DNA of 64,000 nt. Origin: Gammaproteobacteria bacterium. Its GTDB lineage: Bacteria; Pseudomonadota; Gammaproteobacteria; CAJXQU01. The DNA lies in NCBI GenBank assembly GCA_026984775.1, contig JALSRM010000002.1, positions 1 through 64,000 on the forward strand. Direction: 5' to 3'. The notes under the pieces are model-generated. The model saw only the letters and a list, made by a program, of their open reading frames with translations, made no database searches and was not told the origin of the DNA. This document shows, piece by piece, positions 8,941-21,093 of this stretch; the stretch's first letter is position 1; every line of letters begins with the position of its first letter. A program made the position numbers and the translations under genes.

Positions 8941-10157
8941 CCCTTTTTTTGATTGTCGCCGCGGTCATGATCATGCTTGCTTTTGCCCTGGTCCTACCCC
9001 CTCTCTTAAAGAAAAATTTTCCTGTCGAGGAACAGGAAATTGAAAAAGAGACCAATCTGACAATCGCACGCGAACGTTTGAGAGAACTCAAACAGGAGCT
9101 GAAAAAGGGGCTCATCGATCAACACCAGTTCGAGCAAGCCAGGCTAGAACTGGAAAGGAACCTGGCACAAATGCTTGGCGATGATCAGGTAAACGAAACA
9201 GAAGCGAAAAACAACAGTCCGAGCGTGGCAATTCTGCTCTCCATTTTACTTCCTTTGCTGGCTGTTGGTATCTACCTGAAAACAGGGGCGCCTTCTGCCA
9301 TTGAACAGAGTGCATCACATTCTTTTGAACAAGGAAGAACTCCGGATATTGAAACCATGGTCGCTTCTCTTGCAACCAAGCTTGAAGAGTCACCCGAAGA
9401 TGGTGAAGGTTGGGCTATGCTTGGCCGTTCCTACTTGGCAATGGGCAAGTTTAGAAAAGCAGAACAAGCTTTTTCGCAGGCGGTAAGGATTTTGGGGGAA
9501 GATGCCTCATTACTGGCTGACTACGCAGATGCTATAGGTCGGGGAAATGGAAATGATTTGACGGGTACGGCGAAACCCTTGATCGTGCGGGCGCTAATCG
9601 CTGATCCTGATTATCCGAAAGCACGCTGGCTCGCTGGCATGCTTGCCTATCAGGAGGGTGACTTTAAGAAAGTCCCTGCTTATCTCGAGCCACTTCTGGC
9701 ACGAACTGAACCGGGAACTGAAGTTCATGAAGGATTAAAAAAGCTGATCCAGGAAGCCAGAAAAAATTCAGGAGAAGGAGTTGAGGACTCTGGTGAAGGA
9801 AATCCAGGTACTGTATCGCTTGAGATCAGAGTGAAAATTTCTGATCAACTCAGTCAAAAGGTGGATCCTGAAGATACGGTATTCATCTTTGCTAAAGCTA
9901 CTAATGGTCACCCCATGCCACTTGCGGTCAAAAAATTGAGAGTTGCTGATCTGTCTGCAGTGGTAACGCTTGATGATAGTTTGGCAATGCGTCCTGATTT
10001 CAAATTGTCCGATCAGGAATTGGTCGATATTGTTGCCAGAGTCTCAAAAAGTGGGAATGCTCTCGCTCAGAGTGGTGATCTCCAAGGGGAAAAAACCGCT
10101 GTCCCAACGACTACAAAAGAACCGGTCGAAGTGACTATCGATCAGCAGATCCCATAA
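8937..10157 (+). CDS. ccmI: Cytochrome c maturation TPR protein CcmI
   Basis: 406 residues. Two membrane helices (residues ~2-24 and ~98-114) enclose a basic/coiled cytoplasmic loop (RERLRELKQELKKG). TPR repeats follow (GWAMLGRSYLAMGKFRKAEQAFSQA), then the C-terminal CcmI domain (VSLEIRVKIS...DTVFIFAKA..GHPMPLA). CcmI presents apocytochromes to CcmF. It overlaps ccmH by 4 bases and closes the operon; no clear terminator follows. Confidence 0.93.
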   Translation: MTLFLIVAAVMIMLAFALVLPPLLKKNFPVEEQEIEKETNLTIARERLRELKQELKKGLIDQHQFEQARLELERNLAQMLGDDQVNETEAKNNSPSVAILLSILLPLLAVGIYLKTGAPSAIEQSASHSFEQGRTPDIETMVASLATKLEESPEDGEGWAMLGRSYLAMGKFRKAEQAFSQAVRILGEDASLLADYADAIGRGNGNDLTGTAKPLIVRALIADPDYPKARWLAGMLAYQEGDFKKVPAYLEPLLARTEPGTEVHEGLKKLIQEARKNSGEGVEDSGEGNPGTVSLEIRVKISDQLSQKVDPEDTVFIFAKATNGHPMPLAVKKLRVADLSAVVTLDDSLAMRPDFKLSDQELVDIVARVSKSGNALAQSGDLQGEKTAVPTTTKEPVEVTIDQQIP

Positions 10158-10399
10158 TTAAAATTTCCTACTTTCATTCCAGGTATGGTAGAGTCGGGAG
10201 CTTGAGAAACTTCTGATTGATTTATGGATGATAATTCAGGAAGGTCGAAATCACCTTGTTTTTTGTTCTGGGTCTTGTAAATAGATCAACGGTATGTTCC
10301 GTTGCCGTTCCAATCCGGATATAAAACCCTCTATTAGAAATCCTGCATCCAGAAGGAACCAGAAGATCTTCAACTTATTAACATAAAGAAGGGAAACTC

Positions 10400-10768
10400 A
10401 TGATCTTAAAAAAATGTTTGACAATACTTGTCACTGTTATGCCTCTTGTTGTTCATGCTGCCATAGGGTCTGGATGGACAGATGAAACCCGTTCAACAAT
10501 GATCTCAGGTTGTGTCGATTCTATCACGAAGAGTATGATCGCAACCTACCGACAGCAGGCCGGCCTGTCAGAATCCGATCCATTACCGGAAAATGTACAG
10601 CAGGGAGTCCAGCGAGAAATTATCCCGGAACTTAGAAAGACTTGCACTTGTACCATTGATCGAATAATAGAAAAGCACACGTATCAGGAAGTCGAAGATG
10701 ATCTTTCCATCCTGAAACGGGCTGGAGCGTCTATTGGTTCGCCAAACGGTTGCCCACTCAATCTGTAG
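10400..10768 (+). CDS. Small secreted cysteine-containing protein, unknown
   Basis: 122 residues with GAAGGGAAA before the ATG. The signal peptide ends at VVHA. The mature part is about 100 residues, mainly helical, with four cysteines (SGCVDS, RKTCTCTID, PNGCPLN), so one or two disulfides are likely in the periplasm. The family is not recognised. The 242 bp before it hold no recognised feature. Its 3' end overlaps the convergent thioesterase gene by 11 bases. Confidence 0.7.
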   Translation: MILKKCLTILVTVMPLVVHAAIGSGWTDETRSTMISGCVDSITKSMIATYRQQAGLSESDPLPENVQQGVQREIIPELRKTCTCTIDRIIEKHTYQEVEDDLSILKRAGASIGSPNGCPLNL

Positions 10769-11198
10769 TTACTGGCCGTTCGAGAATTTCAAGAAAACAC
10801 TGCGGGATTGCAACAGGTTTTCTTAATTTATAATTGAAAAAGACCAAGCCGGTTTTGGCCATAGCAACAGTAATGCCAGATTCAGTGCAGGTGACTCGAT
10901 AGAGCATATCGCAGCCTTTACGTGAAAATTCATCCACCGCAATTTCAATTTGGAGAACTTGCCCGAAATGGGCTTCTGCCTTATAGGCTACAGTCAGATC
11001 GGCCAGGATGATCCCAACACCCTCGATATCATGTTCTCGAAAACCGTTCGCGACAAAAAACTGTGCCCTGGCTTCATGTAACATGGAAACCAGGCGATCA
11101 TGGGCAAGATGGTGGCCGTAGTTTATGTCAGTAATACGAACAGAGAGTTCGTGTATGAACAGGGTGGGTTCAGTAAAATCCAGTTTTATACGAGCCAT
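10758..11198 (-). CDS. Hotdog-fold thioesterase (4-hydroxybenzoyl-CoA thioesterase/YbgC type)
   Basis: 146 residues. The sequence VRITDINYGHHLAHDRLVSMLHEAR corresponds to the catalytic loop and central helix of the 4HBT group, with Asp and Asn in the DIN position usual for the active-site loop. It should hydrolyse an acyl- or aroyl-CoA (or acyl-ACP) in the cytoplasm; the substrate cannot be told. It stands alone on the minus strand, diverging from ftsK. Confidence 0.82.
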   Translation of the reverse strand: MARIKLDFTEPTLFIHELSVRITDINYGHHLAHDRLVSMLHEARAQFFVANGFREHDIEGVGIILADLTVAYKAEAHFGQVLQIEIAVDEFSRKGCDMLYRVTCTESGITVAMAKTGLVFFNYKLRKPVAIPQCFLEILERPVTTD

Positions 11199-11365
11199 GG
11201 CGTAGTCTCATGATTGTCAGCAGAGTCAGGATCATCCCGCCAATTAACCGTTCAAGTCAATCAGATATGAAAAATAGTAAAAAACATATAAAAACAAATG
11301 ATTAACTTGATTTTCATATAAATAAGTTTAAGATCTTGGTTATCATTGAAGGGCAGGGTTATATT

Positions 11366-13663
11366 TTGGCACAGGCTATCAAAAGAAAGAATAGGCCATC
11401 TTTGACACTCAATCGTGAGTTCAAGGGACCGTTCTTGCAACGGTTGCAGGAAGGTGCACTGATTGTCTTTGGTGCTATTGCATTGTTTTTTGTACTGAGT
11501 CTGGCAACCCATGATCCGGGTGATCCCAGCTGGACATTTACAGGTTCACATCAGGAAATTGTCAATGGTGGCGGTATCGTTGGTGCTTGGCTGTCTGACC
11601 TTTTACTTTATCTGTTCGGCTACCTTGCCTATCTCTTTCCTGTCATCATTGCCTATGCAGGCTGGTTGCTTTACCAGGAGCGTGATCAGGAATTCATAGA
11701 TTATTTTCATGTTGCCACTCGTGTTACCGGCTTGCTTCTGATTTTTACATTCGGTTGTGGTTTGGCTTGGTATCGCATTCAGGGTGGTGTTGAAGCAGGT
11801 GGTATCTTGGGCGATATCGTTGGCAGGAATCTGGTGGCGACCTTTGGTTCTTCAGGCGCAACATTGTTAATGCTGGCCCTTGTTCTTACTGGTATTACTC
11901 TTCTTACAGGCTTATCTTGGCTATGGTTGATGGACACTACCGGCTATTACACACTGCTGTTGGTCGAGTGGAGCAAGAACAAAGTAATGCAGTTTGAGGA
12001 TTTTTCCGAGGGCAGAAAGGCCAGGAAGGAACGTGAAATTTTACTCAAGGAAGAGAAGAAAAAGTCAAAACGGCGGCCAAAACGTAAGATTGAGCCGAAG
12101 ATTTCCAGCCTTGAGATTGGTGAAAGGGTACAGGTTGAGAAACAGGCAACACTGTTTAAACCCTCTGCAGATGATGTCTTGCCACCTCTCCAGCTCCTGG
12201 ATGATCCACCACCAAAGATAGGAGGTTATTCAAAAGAAACACTGGAGGCCTTGTCCCGACAGGTTGAATTGAAACTCCGGGATTTTGGTGTTGAGGTAGA
12301 TGTGGTCGCTGTCATTCCAGGCCCTGTTGTTACACGTTTCGAACTGGAGCCCGCACCGGGAACCAAGGCCAGCAAGATTACCGCGCTATCACGGGATCTG
12401 GCCCGTTCCTTGTCTGTGACCAGTGTCCGGGTTGTTGAGGTCATTCCGGGTAAATCCGTGATTGGTCTGGAGATCCCCAATGAAAAGCGTGAACTGATCG
12501 CGCTTAGTGAGATCCTGAGTTCCAAACAATATGATCGAAGCTCATCTCCTTTGACACTCTGTCTTGGCAAGGATATCAGCGGTCACCCTGTTGTTGCCGA
12601 TTTGATGAAGATGCCCCATCTGCTCGTTGCCGGTACAACTGGATCGGGTAAATCCGTAGCTCTCAATGCGATGATCTTGAGTCTGCTCTACAAGGCAACG
12701 GCCAAAGATGTCCGACTGATCATGATCGATCCGAAGATGCTGGAGTTGTCTGTTTATGAAGGAATCCCACACTTACTTGCACCGGTGGTGACAGATATGA
12801 AAGAGGCCGCCAATGCGTTGCGATGGTCCGTTGCAGAGATGGAACGGCGTTACAAGCTGATGGCTCACCTGGGTGTTAGAAATCTGGCCGGTTATAATAA
12901 AAAGATTGAGGATGCGATCAGGAAGAAATTGCCGTTCCCCGATCCTTTTGCAGAAAAGCCAGCAGAAGGTGATCAACCTGTAATGCTGGAGACTTTGCCG
13001 AATATCGTGGTCATCGTCGACGAATTGGCAGACATGATGATGACCACGGGGAAGAAGGTGGAAGAACTCATCGCCAGGTTGGCACAGAAGGCGAGGGCTG
13101 CAGGTATCCATTTGATTCTGGCAACCCAAAGGCCATCGGTGGATGTCATCACAGGGTTGATCAAAGCCAATATTCCGACCCGCGTGGCATTCCAGGTATC
13201 TTCTCGTGTAGATTCACGCACAATACTCGATCAGATGGGCGCAGAAAATCTACTTGGGCATGGTGATATGCTGTATCTTGCTCCCGGAACCGGCCTGCCA
13301 ACGCGTGTTCATGGTGCTTTTGTTTCTGATGAAGAGGTACATAAGATTGTAGCCTACCTAAAGGAACATGGTGAGCCAGAATATATTGATGCTATTCTGG
13401 AAGGGCCTCCAGAAAATGGTGATGGAGCAAGTTTTGAAGGTGGCACCGAAGGTGAGGAACTGGATGCACTCTACGATGAGGCCGTTGCCGTGGTCACTGA
13501 GTCGAGAAAGGCTTCCATTTCTTATGTACAGCGCAGACTCAAGGTAGGTTACAACCGGGCAGCACGTATGATCGAACAGATGGAAAGAGATGGCGTGGTC
13601 TCTGAAGCCAATGGCAGCGGTGCTCGGGAAGTTCTAGCGCCACCCCCACCAGTTGTGGACTGA
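11366..13663 (+). CDS. ftsK: DNA translocase FtsK
   Basis: About 765 residues from TTG 11366, preferred over TTG 11336 because AGGG lies 7 bases upstream and the protein then starts MAQAIKRK. The N-terminus has four to five membrane helices. A short basic/charged linker, without the long Pro/Gln linker of E. coli FtsK, leads to the alpha/beta RecA-like motor with Walker A GTTGSGKS and Walker [13 protein letters not shown]. The C-terminal winged-helix gamma domain ([21 protein letters not shown]), which reads KOPS sites, is present. FtsK anchors at the septum and translocates DNA to dif for XerCD dimer resolution. lolA follows, as in most gammaproteobacteria. Confidence 0.95.
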   Translation: MAQAIKRKNRPSLTLNREFKGPFLQRLQEGALIVFGAIALFFVLSLATHDPGDPSWTFTGSHQEIVNGGGIVGAWLSDLLLYLFGYLAYLFPVIIAYAGWLLYQERDQEFIDYFHVATRVTGLLLIFTFGCGLAWYRIQGGVEAGGILGDIVGRNLVATFGSSGATLLMLALVLTGITLLTGLSWLWLMDTTGYYTLLLVEWSKNKVMQFEDFSEGRKARKEREILLKEEKKKSKRRPKRKIEPKISSLEIGERVQVEKQATLFKPSADDVLPPLQLLDDPPPKIGGYSKETLEALSRQVELKLRDFGVEVDVVAVIPGPVVTRFELEPAPGTKASKITALSRDLARSLSVTSVRVVEVIPGKSVIGLEIPNEKRELIALSEILSSKQYDRSSSPLTLCLGKDISGHPVVADLMKMPHLLVAGTTGSGKSVALNAMILSLLYKATAKDVRLIMIDPKMLELSVYEGIPHLLAPVVTDMKEAANALRWSVAEMERRYKLMAHLGVRNLAGYNKKIEDAIRKKLPFPDPFAEKPAEGDQPVMLETLPNIVVIVDELADMMMTTGKKVEELIARLAQKARAAGIHLILATQRPSVDVITGLIKANIPTRVAFQVSSRVDSRTILDQMGAENLLGHGDMLYLAPGTGLPTRVHGAFVSDEEVHKIVAYLKEHGEPEYIDAILEGPPENGDGASFEGGTEGEELDALYDEAVAVVTESRKASISYVQRRLKVGYNRAARMIEQMERDGVVSEANGSGAREVLAPPPPVVD

Positions 13664-13747
13664 GAATCCTTTTCTAACTCTGTGTTAACTCCCTGTTAAT
13701 TCTGGATCTGGCATTATCTGCTATGTAAAAGCAAACAAGCGATTATT

Positions 13748-14374
13748 ATGAAAAAACTAGTATTTCTGTTTCTGTTGTTTATTTCTTACGGTGTCTTAGC
13801 CGATGATGCGCGTTCGATACTTGAGCAGTATCTGAATGATACTACAACGTTTGAAGCCAGATTCGAACAATCTCTGATTTCAGAGTCCAATACATTGCAG
13901 GAAGTTTCCAGTGGTAAGTTCTACCTTTCACGCCCCGGGAGGTTTCGTTGGGAATATACCAAGCCCTATGAACAGTCGATCATTGCAGATGAGAAAAATA
14001 TCTGGGTCTACGATAAGGATCTGGATCAGGTAACTGTTCGGAAAATGAGTGATATTCTGGCTGACAGTCCAGCTTTGCTACTCAGCAATAAGGTGGCGAT
14101 CAATAAAGAGTTTATCGTGACTCGGGAGCAGATCAAGCAAGGCGGGAATATACTTGAGTGGTTCAGGTTGAGGCCAAAAGATCAGGATAAGCAATATAGC
14201 GAAATAAAGCTGGCTTTTGAGGCCAAAAACCTTAAGGTGATGGAACTCAAGGATAATTTTGGTCAACTGACCCGGATTGTTTTCTTTGATCAGAAAAAAA
14301 ACAGAAAGCTCGATCCTGGCTTATTTCAGTTTGAGCCTCCTCCAGGCGTCGATGTTCTCCATGCAGAATCATAA
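13748..14374 (+). CDS. lolA: Outer-membrane lipoprotein carrier protein LolA
   Basis: 208 residues. The signal peptide ends near GVLA. The LolA pattern TTTFEARFEQSL, GKFYLSRPGRFRWEYTKPYEQSIIADEKNIWVYD and LxVMELKDNFGQLTRIVF is intact. It ferries lipoproteins from LolCDE across the periplasm to the outer membrane. It follows ftsK by 84 bp. Confidence 0.94.
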   Translation: MKKLVFLFLLFISYGVLADDARSILEQYLNDTTTFEARFEQSLISESNTLQEVSSGKFYLSRPGRFRWEYTKPYEQSIIADEKNIWVYDKDLDQVTVRKMSDILADSPALLLSNKVAINKEFIVTREQIKQGGNILEWFRLRPKDQDKQYSEIKLAFEAKNLKVMELKDNFGQLTRIVFFDQKKNRKLDPGLFQFEPPPGVDVLHAES

Positions 14375-14700
14375 CGAATTAGATAACTTATTGATTTATA
14401 ATACACTCAAATCGTTATCCTTGGTATTGAGAGCCATTATTTAACATCTGTAACTTGCTTGACAGGAAAAATCTGATTATCCTCATACCTCAAAACACCA
14501 TAGAAGTTGACCCCCAATTAAAGTTGCCGGGTTAATCTATAAGTGTGTCGTTGCACCGAGTTGACCATAGCCGATGTAAGCTTTTCAAAGACTAGCAACC
14601 TCGGTCAGTACTTTTCTCAAAAGTACCAATAAAGTAGATCGGCCCGATCAATTTTATTGTTGTCTTGTTAATTACAAAGGAATGTAAGGAGGTAACAGAA
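14375..14700. other. Gene-free stretch with hairpins
   Basis: 326 bp between lolA and the next gene. It holds a perfect 8-bp hairpin (GTACTTTT, loop CTC, AAAAGTAC) at 14608-14626 and a 6-bp one (GATCGG/CCGATC) at 14637-14649. A TTGACA at 14459-14464 could be a -35 box, but no convincing -10 follows. The stretch near 14510-14535 (TTGACCCCCAATTAAAGTTG) is reminiscent of IS21-family ends, too weak to call. Confidence 0.4.
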
Positions 14701-14940
14701 ATGGCTCACTACAGAGAAAATTTTGATCTGGATGAGGCGGATATCGAGCTCATCGAAAATACCATAAGGAACGAAATCAGCAGGCTGACGGGTCAGAAAC
14801 TTGAAATGGCTGATAAGGAATCAGAAGATGCTCAGGAGATTGGAGCAAGCATCCATCGTCTGAATACGCTTTTGGGTAAACTTCATAACCAGAAAATCTG
14901 GTATAGCCAAGTCAACCAGACCGGCGTGCCGCTGGGTTAG
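14701..14940 (+). CDS. Small helical protein, unknown
   Basis: 79 residues from ATG 14701, set by the strong site AAGGAGG 8-9 bases upstream. It is acidic and almost wholly helical, with no signal peptide, membrane segment or cysteine. Heptad-like leucine/isoleucine spacing (IELIENTIRNEISRLTG, IHRLNTLLGKLHNQ) suggests a short helical hairpin or coiled coil. The family is not recognised; the good ribosome site argues that it is made. Confidence 0.7.
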   Translation: MAHYRENFDLDEADIELIENTIRNEISRLTGQKLEMADKESEDAQEIGASIHRLNTLLGKLHNQKIWYSQVNQTGVPLG

Positions 14941-14971
14941 GGTACTCCTGATTTAATCCGGACGAATCGGA

Positions 14972-15766
14972 TCACATGTTCTTTTTGACCATCGCGTAAG
15001 CTGAATGGTTGTGAATAGACTCGAAGTTTTCTGATTCAATGGTATAGGCAATAATACGTTCGTCTTTATTCAGATCCACGGCAATATCCCTGACCAGATC
15101 CTCGACAAAGCGGGGATTGTCGTACGCTCGTTCGGTCACGTATTTTTCATCCGGCCGCTTAAGGATGCCATACAACTCACTTGAAGCGGAACGTTCCACC
15201 AATTCGATCAACTCCTCAACCCATACAAATTTTTTGATGGTGCAGGTCAGTGTGACATGGGAACGTTGGTTATGAGCACCGTAGTCTGAAATTCCTTTTG
15301 AACAAGGGCACAGACTGGTGACCGGAACAATAACCCGTACAGAAACACGAGGCTTACCCTTATCATCTACATGTCCGATAAAGGTGACTTCATAATCCAT
15401 CAAGCTGGGTACACGCGAAACCGGCGCGGTTTTGGTCATGAAGAAAGGAAAGGTCATTTCAATGAAAGCTGTTTCCGCATCCAGTCTTTCCAGGGTTTCC
15501 GTGATCATCGCTTTAAAGGAATCGACTGTTATCTCGTATTCATGATCATTGAGAATTTCGACAAATCGGGACATGTGTGTCCCTTTAAAGTTATGGGGGA
15601 GCCCGACATACATACTAAAGTTCGCAACGGTATGCTGGACACCACCGGCACGATCGCTGATCACAATTGGATGTCGGATATCTTTGATACCAACTTTCTC
15701 GATATCAATTTTTCGGGTGTCGTGAGTACTCTGTGTGTCTGGCATATTTGCTGTTTTCATATCCAT
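14972..15766 (-). CDS. folE2: GTP cyclohydrolase FolE2
   Basis: 264 residues of the GCYH-IB type. It converts GTP to dihydroneopterin triphosphate, the first step of tetrahydrofolate synthesis. The key cysteine lies in [10 protein letters not shown] and the [11 protein letters not shown] segment is conserved. FolE2 uses various divalent metals and often replaces zinc-dependent FolE1 under zinc limitation; no Zur site was identified. It starts 13 bp after ispA, so the two are likely co-transcribed. Confidence 0.95.
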   Translation of the reverse strand: MDMKTANMPDTQSTHDTRKIDIEKVGIKDIRHPIVISDRAGGVQHTVANFSMYVGLPHNFKGTHMSRFVEILNDHEYEITVDSFKAMITETLERLDAETAFIEMTFPFFMTKTAPVSRVPSLMDYEVTFIGHVDDKGKPRVSVRVIVPVTSLCPCSKGISDYGAHNQRSHVTLTCTIKKFVWVEELIELVERSASSELYGILKRPDEKYVTERAYDNPRFVEDLVRDIAVDLNKDERIIAYTIESENFESIHNHSAYAMVKKNM

Positions 15767-15779
15767 AGTGTACTCGAAA

Positions 15780-16670
15780 TTACTTGTTCCGGCTCACGAT
15801 ATAATCCGCTATCCATCGTAGAGTATCTGCCTTTTCGCCAAAATCCTGCAGATTTTCGATGGCCTGACCATGCAGTTCCATGGCTGTTTGTTTTGCACCA
15901 TCCAGACCGAGCAGGTTGGGGTAAGTCGGTTTGTCTCTTTCCATATCAGATCCCTGTGGTTTCCCAATCACGTCTGTGTCACCCTCAATATCCAGAACAT
16001 CATCCCAGACCTGAAAAGCCAGACCAATACATTTTGCATATTGGTCCAGTTTTTCGATCTGTTGATCAGAAATCTCCGGACATGCAAGCGCTCCCAGTTT
16101 CACGGATGCACGTATGAGGGCGCCAGTCTTGTGAATATGCATGTTTTCGAGTTCTGGCAGTGTCAGATCTTTTCCTACAGAAGCCAGGTCAATAGCTTGA
16201 CCACCGACCATTCCACGGGAGCCGCTGGAGAGAGCAAGGACCTCAATCATTTTCAAGCGATTTTCCGTAGAAGTTTGGATGCCCGGATCATGAGCGAGGA
16301 CGTGAAAGGCCAATGCTTGGAGTGCATCACCAGCAAGAATCGCGGTTGCTTCATCAAAGGCTTTGTGGCAGGTTAGTCTTCCCCGGCGCAGGTCATCGTC
16401 ATCCATTGCAGGCAGGTCGTCGTGGATCAGTGAATAGGCATGAATGAGTTCAACCGCACACGCCGGACCATTGAGTGAATCGACGGGTACCTCGAGTGCC
16501 TGGCCAGTGGCATAAACCAGGATGGGTCTGATTCGCTTCCCGTCACCGAGTACGGAATAACGCATGGCTTCATGTAGATGCTGGGGTTGTATATTTTCAG
16601 CAGGAAGCCAGTGATCGAGCGCCTGATCAACCTTTTGCTGCCAGGAATTTATAATTTCAGATTGCAACAT
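15780..16670 (-). CDS. ispA: Farnesyl diphosphate synthase (polyprenyl synthetase) IspA
   Basis: 296 residues. First Asp-rich motif [14 protein letters not shown] and second motif [12 protein letters not shown] are intact. It condenses IPP with DMAPP and GPP to farnesyl diphosphate. It follows xseB by 29 bp, the usual gammaproteobacterial pair. The common third partner dxs is absent here; folE2 follows directly. Confidence 0.95.
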   Translation of the reverse strand: MLQSEIINSWQQKVDQALDHWLPAENIQPQHLHEAMRYSVLGDGKRIRPILVYATGQALEVPVDSLNGPACAVELIHAYSLIHDDLPAMDDDDLRRGRLTCHKAFDEATAILAGDALQALAFHVLAHDPGIQTSTENRLKMIEVLALSSGSRGMVGGQAIDLASVGKDLTLPELENMHIHKTGALIRASVKLGALACPEISDQQIEKLDQYAKCIGLAFQVWDDVLDIEGDTDVIGKPQGSDMERDKPTYPNLLGLDGAKQTAMELHGQAIENLQDFGEKADTLRWIADYIVSRNK

Positions 16671-16699
16671 GATTTTCAGTCAGGATAGCAGGACAAAAA

Positions 16700-16939
16700 T
16701 CAGAGTTCGTCTTGATTAATGTCCTCGAGCGAAGTTTTTCCCTCTTTTTCCATCAGGATTCGAACCTTCTGTTCGGCCTCTTCCAGTGCCTGCTGACAAG
16801 CTCGCGTAAGGGAGATGCCCTTTTCGAAATATTTCAGCGATTCCTCAAGGCTGATGTCACCTTTTTCCATGGTTTCCACAAGTGCCTCAAGTTCAGCCAG
16901 TGATTTCTCGAAATTAAATGATTTTGGCTTTCTTGCCAT
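16700..16939 (-). CDS. xseB: Exodeoxyribonuclease VII small subunit
   Basis: 79 residues, the family length. [35 protein letters not shown] is the signature of XseB, a helical hairpin that multimerises around the XseA catalytic subunit to degrade single-stranded DNA. Acidic C-terminus (EDINQDEL). Confidence 0.95.
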   Translation of the reverse strand: MARKPKSFNFEKSLAELEALVETMEKGDISLEESLKYFEKGISLTRACQQALEEAEQKVRILMEKEGKTSLEDINQDEL

Positions 16940-17051
16940 TCGTTATTCCAGCTTGGGATGGTGATTACGGTAACGCAGATAATAACAAAAGGTCAAACCA
17001 TTTTTCTGTAAGAGTAAAGGAGGTTCATGGAAGAAACCTCCTTTTCCTCTT

Positions 17052-17567
17052 TCAATCAAGTGGAATACGGATCTTCTGACCTGGATAGATTAGATCAGGA
17101 TCTTCAATCACTTCACGGTTGGCTTCAAACAGCCGAGGGTACTCCATCGCATTGCCGTAGTATTCCTTGGCAATTTTGCTCAAAGAATCACCTTTTTGGA
17201 TGATATAGTATTCAACCCGTTCCTGTTCAATGATCTCCATCACCTCTTCAGGCGGCGTATCCTCTGTGACTTCAACTATTTCACTGAAGCTAGCCTCTTC
17301 TGCTTCTGCAGGGGGGGCGATGGTGACTCGCGCTACGCGTACATCCTCCACGCCTTTGACATTTCCGGCCATGAGGATCATTTTCTGCAGAGCAGTGGCT
17401 GATTCACAGTCGCCACAGAGAGTGACAATACCATCCTCGTATTCCACTTCAAGATTATTTACGCCTGGGTTGTTTTCCTCAATATGTTTTTTGATGTTTT
17501 CGGCGGCCTCCGCTTCTGAACCAAAAAGTGATTTACCGATATTTTTTACAAATCCGAATAGTGACAT
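17052..17567 (-). CDS. BON-LysM domain protein (Kbp/YgaU-like)
   Basis: 171 residues, no signal peptide. Residues ~1-60 include a BON domain (AENIKKHIEENNPGVNNLEVEYEDGIVTLCGDCES). An acidic linker (~85-115) precedes a C-terminal LysM domain (YYIIQKGDSLSKIAKEYYGNAMEYPRLFEANRE...IYPGQKIRIP). E. coli Kbp, of the same order of domains but about 149 residues, is a cytoplasmic potassium-binding protein; the longer linker here is the main difference. A strong AAGGAGG precedes the start. Monocistronic or the head of the xseB run, 112 bp upstream of xseB. Confidence 0.88.
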   Translation of the reverse strand: MSLFGFVKNIGKSLFGSEAEAAENIKKHIEENNPGVNNLEVEYEDGIVTLCGDCESATALQKMILMAGNVKGVEDVRVARVTIAPPAEAEEASFSEIVEVTEDTPPEEVMEIIEQERVEYYIIQKGDSLSKIAKEYYGNAMEYPRLFEANREVIEDPDLIYPGQKIRIPLD

Positions 17568-19755
<2,188 letters not shown>

Positions 19756-19757
<2 letters not shown>

Positions 19758-19782
19758 AAAAACCTGCCTGGCAGGTTTTTTT
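19756..19782. terminator. Bidirectional intrinsic terminator, parE/beta-propeller gene
   Basis: A-run, GC stem ACCTGC/GCAGGT with loop CTG, T-run of 7; symmetric, so it can end both parE and the convergent gene whose stop is at 19800. Confidence 0.88.
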
Positions 19783-19799
19783 ACAGAACGGGTAGTTAT

Positions 19800-20762
19800 T
19801 CAATCGTCAACCACGACGCCCCATGGGAATTTCCCCACCTTGATCGTATCGACGACAGTATTGGTCGCTGTATCGATCACTGAAACGGTTCCGCTGACAC
19901 CGTTAGTAGAGTAGAGCCGGCTTCCATCCGAGTTCAGCGCCAGCCCCCATACGCGCTTGCCTACGGGAATTTCTGCTTTTGTTTCCAGAGTATCTGCATC
20001 CAGAGCAAAAACTGTATTCGCACGACCACCGGCCACATACAGGGTTTTTCCATCTTTGCTCAGCAATACATCTTTGGGTTTGGCTTTGTCGTCAGTCAGA
20101 GCATGGATCTTGATGACTTCATGTGTCTTCATATCAACCTTCTTGACTTCACCACCAATTTCAGAAGAAGCATAGGCAATGGTGCCATCCGCATTGAAAG
20201 TCGCCGATCGCGGGCGGGAACCTACCAGGATATTGGCAATGACTTTATGTTCAGGCACAGCAATCACATGCAGCATGTTGGTGGATTCACTGGTGACGAT
20301 GACACGGGAACCGTCGGGAGAGATCGCAACCCCTTCAGGTTCAATGCCAACTTTGATCTGGGCAACTTTTTCGCCTGTTTCAGGATTGAGTACAGTTGCC
20401 ATATTGTCTTCTTCATTGGAGACATAGAGGTTACCATTTGGATGCACGGCAAAGGTTTCTGGATCTTCACCTGGATCAAGATCCCTGATTTTTTTAAGGG
20501 AAACCGGGTCAATAACAATAATTTTGTCATCCTTTCCAAGTGCAACATAGAGTTCCCTGTGATTAGGGGATAGACCAATTCCTCTGGGCTGGTTACCCAC
20601 TTCGATCGAGGTTTCAACCTCATTGGTCTTGCTGTTGATTACGGTGACTGAATTTCCCTTTTCATTGGTGACGAAGATTCGGTTTGTGGCTGCTATAGCC
20701 GTGCTGGATATGATCAGCAGCGCAGCGAACATGGTTGTAATGGTGGCAAGCATCTTTTTCAT
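19800..20762 (-). CDS. Periplasmic YVTN beta-propeller protein (PQQ-catabolism-associated type)
   Basis: 320 residues. The signal peptide ends near AIAA. Seven repeats of the type NRIFVTNEKGNSVTVINSKT / LYVALGKDDKIIVIDP form a propeller along the whole mature protein. The end GKRVWGLALNSDGSRLYSTNGVSGTVSVIDT...VGKFPWGVVV closely fits the family of beta-propellers that accompany PQQ-dependent alcohol catabolism. No PQQ dehydrogenase or pqq gene adjoins it. TAAGGAG lies 12-14 bases before the ATG. Function beyond a periplasmic scaffold or binding role is unknown. Confidence 0.86.
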   Translation of the reverse strand: MKKMLATITTMFAALLIISSTAIAATNRIFVTNEKGNSVTVINSKTNEVETSIEVGNQPRGIGLSPNHRELYVALGKDDKIIVIDPVSLKKIRDLDPGEDPETFAVHPNGNLYVSNEEDNMATVLNPETGEKVAQIKVGIEPEGVAISPDGSRVIVTSESTNMLHVIAVPEHKVIANILVGSRPRSATFNADGTIAYASSEIGGEVKKVDMKTHEVIKIHALTDDKAKPKDVLLSKDGKTLYVAGGRANTVFALDADTLETKAEIPVGKRVWGLALNSDGSRLYSTNGVSGTVSVIDTATNTVVDTIKVGKFPWGVVVDD

Positions 20763-20904
20763 GATTTTTGGTTATGACTCCTTAAGATTAAGAACACGAA
20801 TGAATTCTATTCTATGCGGATCAAAGACAACCCGCATTAAGAAAAATTCCTGAGCGAAGAAAAAGATCAACTGACACAGTAAAAAGTGGCTGGTTGCAAA
20901 ACAG

Positions 20905-20934
20905 ATTATTTGTTGTAAAAAAACGACAAATAAT
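20905..20934. promoter_or_regulatory. 12-bp inverted repeat, possible operator
   Basis: ATTATTTGTTGT, six A bases, ACGACAAATAAT: a 12-bp stem with one G-T pair. It sits midway between the divergent starts, so it may be a regulator site for either gene. Confidence 0.4.
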
Positions 20935-21075
20935 GGATTGCAGACATTAGTTGTTGTTTAAAAGTAAAAAAAGCTTGAATTTGTTGTGTGGTTGTTATAT
21001 CTTTGGCTGTATCCTGCAAGGGATGTGAAATATTCCCTGCTTGAAGCCAGCCATAACCAGCAGGCGCAGGAGGGG

Positions 21076-21093
21076 ATAAAGCTTAAGCTTTAT
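21076..21093. promoter_or_regulatory. 18-bp perfect palindrome upstream of porin 1
   Basis: ATAAAGCTTAAGCTTTAT is perfectly self-complementary and lies 44 bases before the porin ATG, overlapping a TATAGT that could be a -10 box. This position fits an operator or a 5'-UTR element. Confidence 0.45.

Noticed and set aside
14505-14545. IS21-like terminal repeat remnant
   Set aside because: Only a short resemblance; no transposase fragment, no second end and no target duplication.
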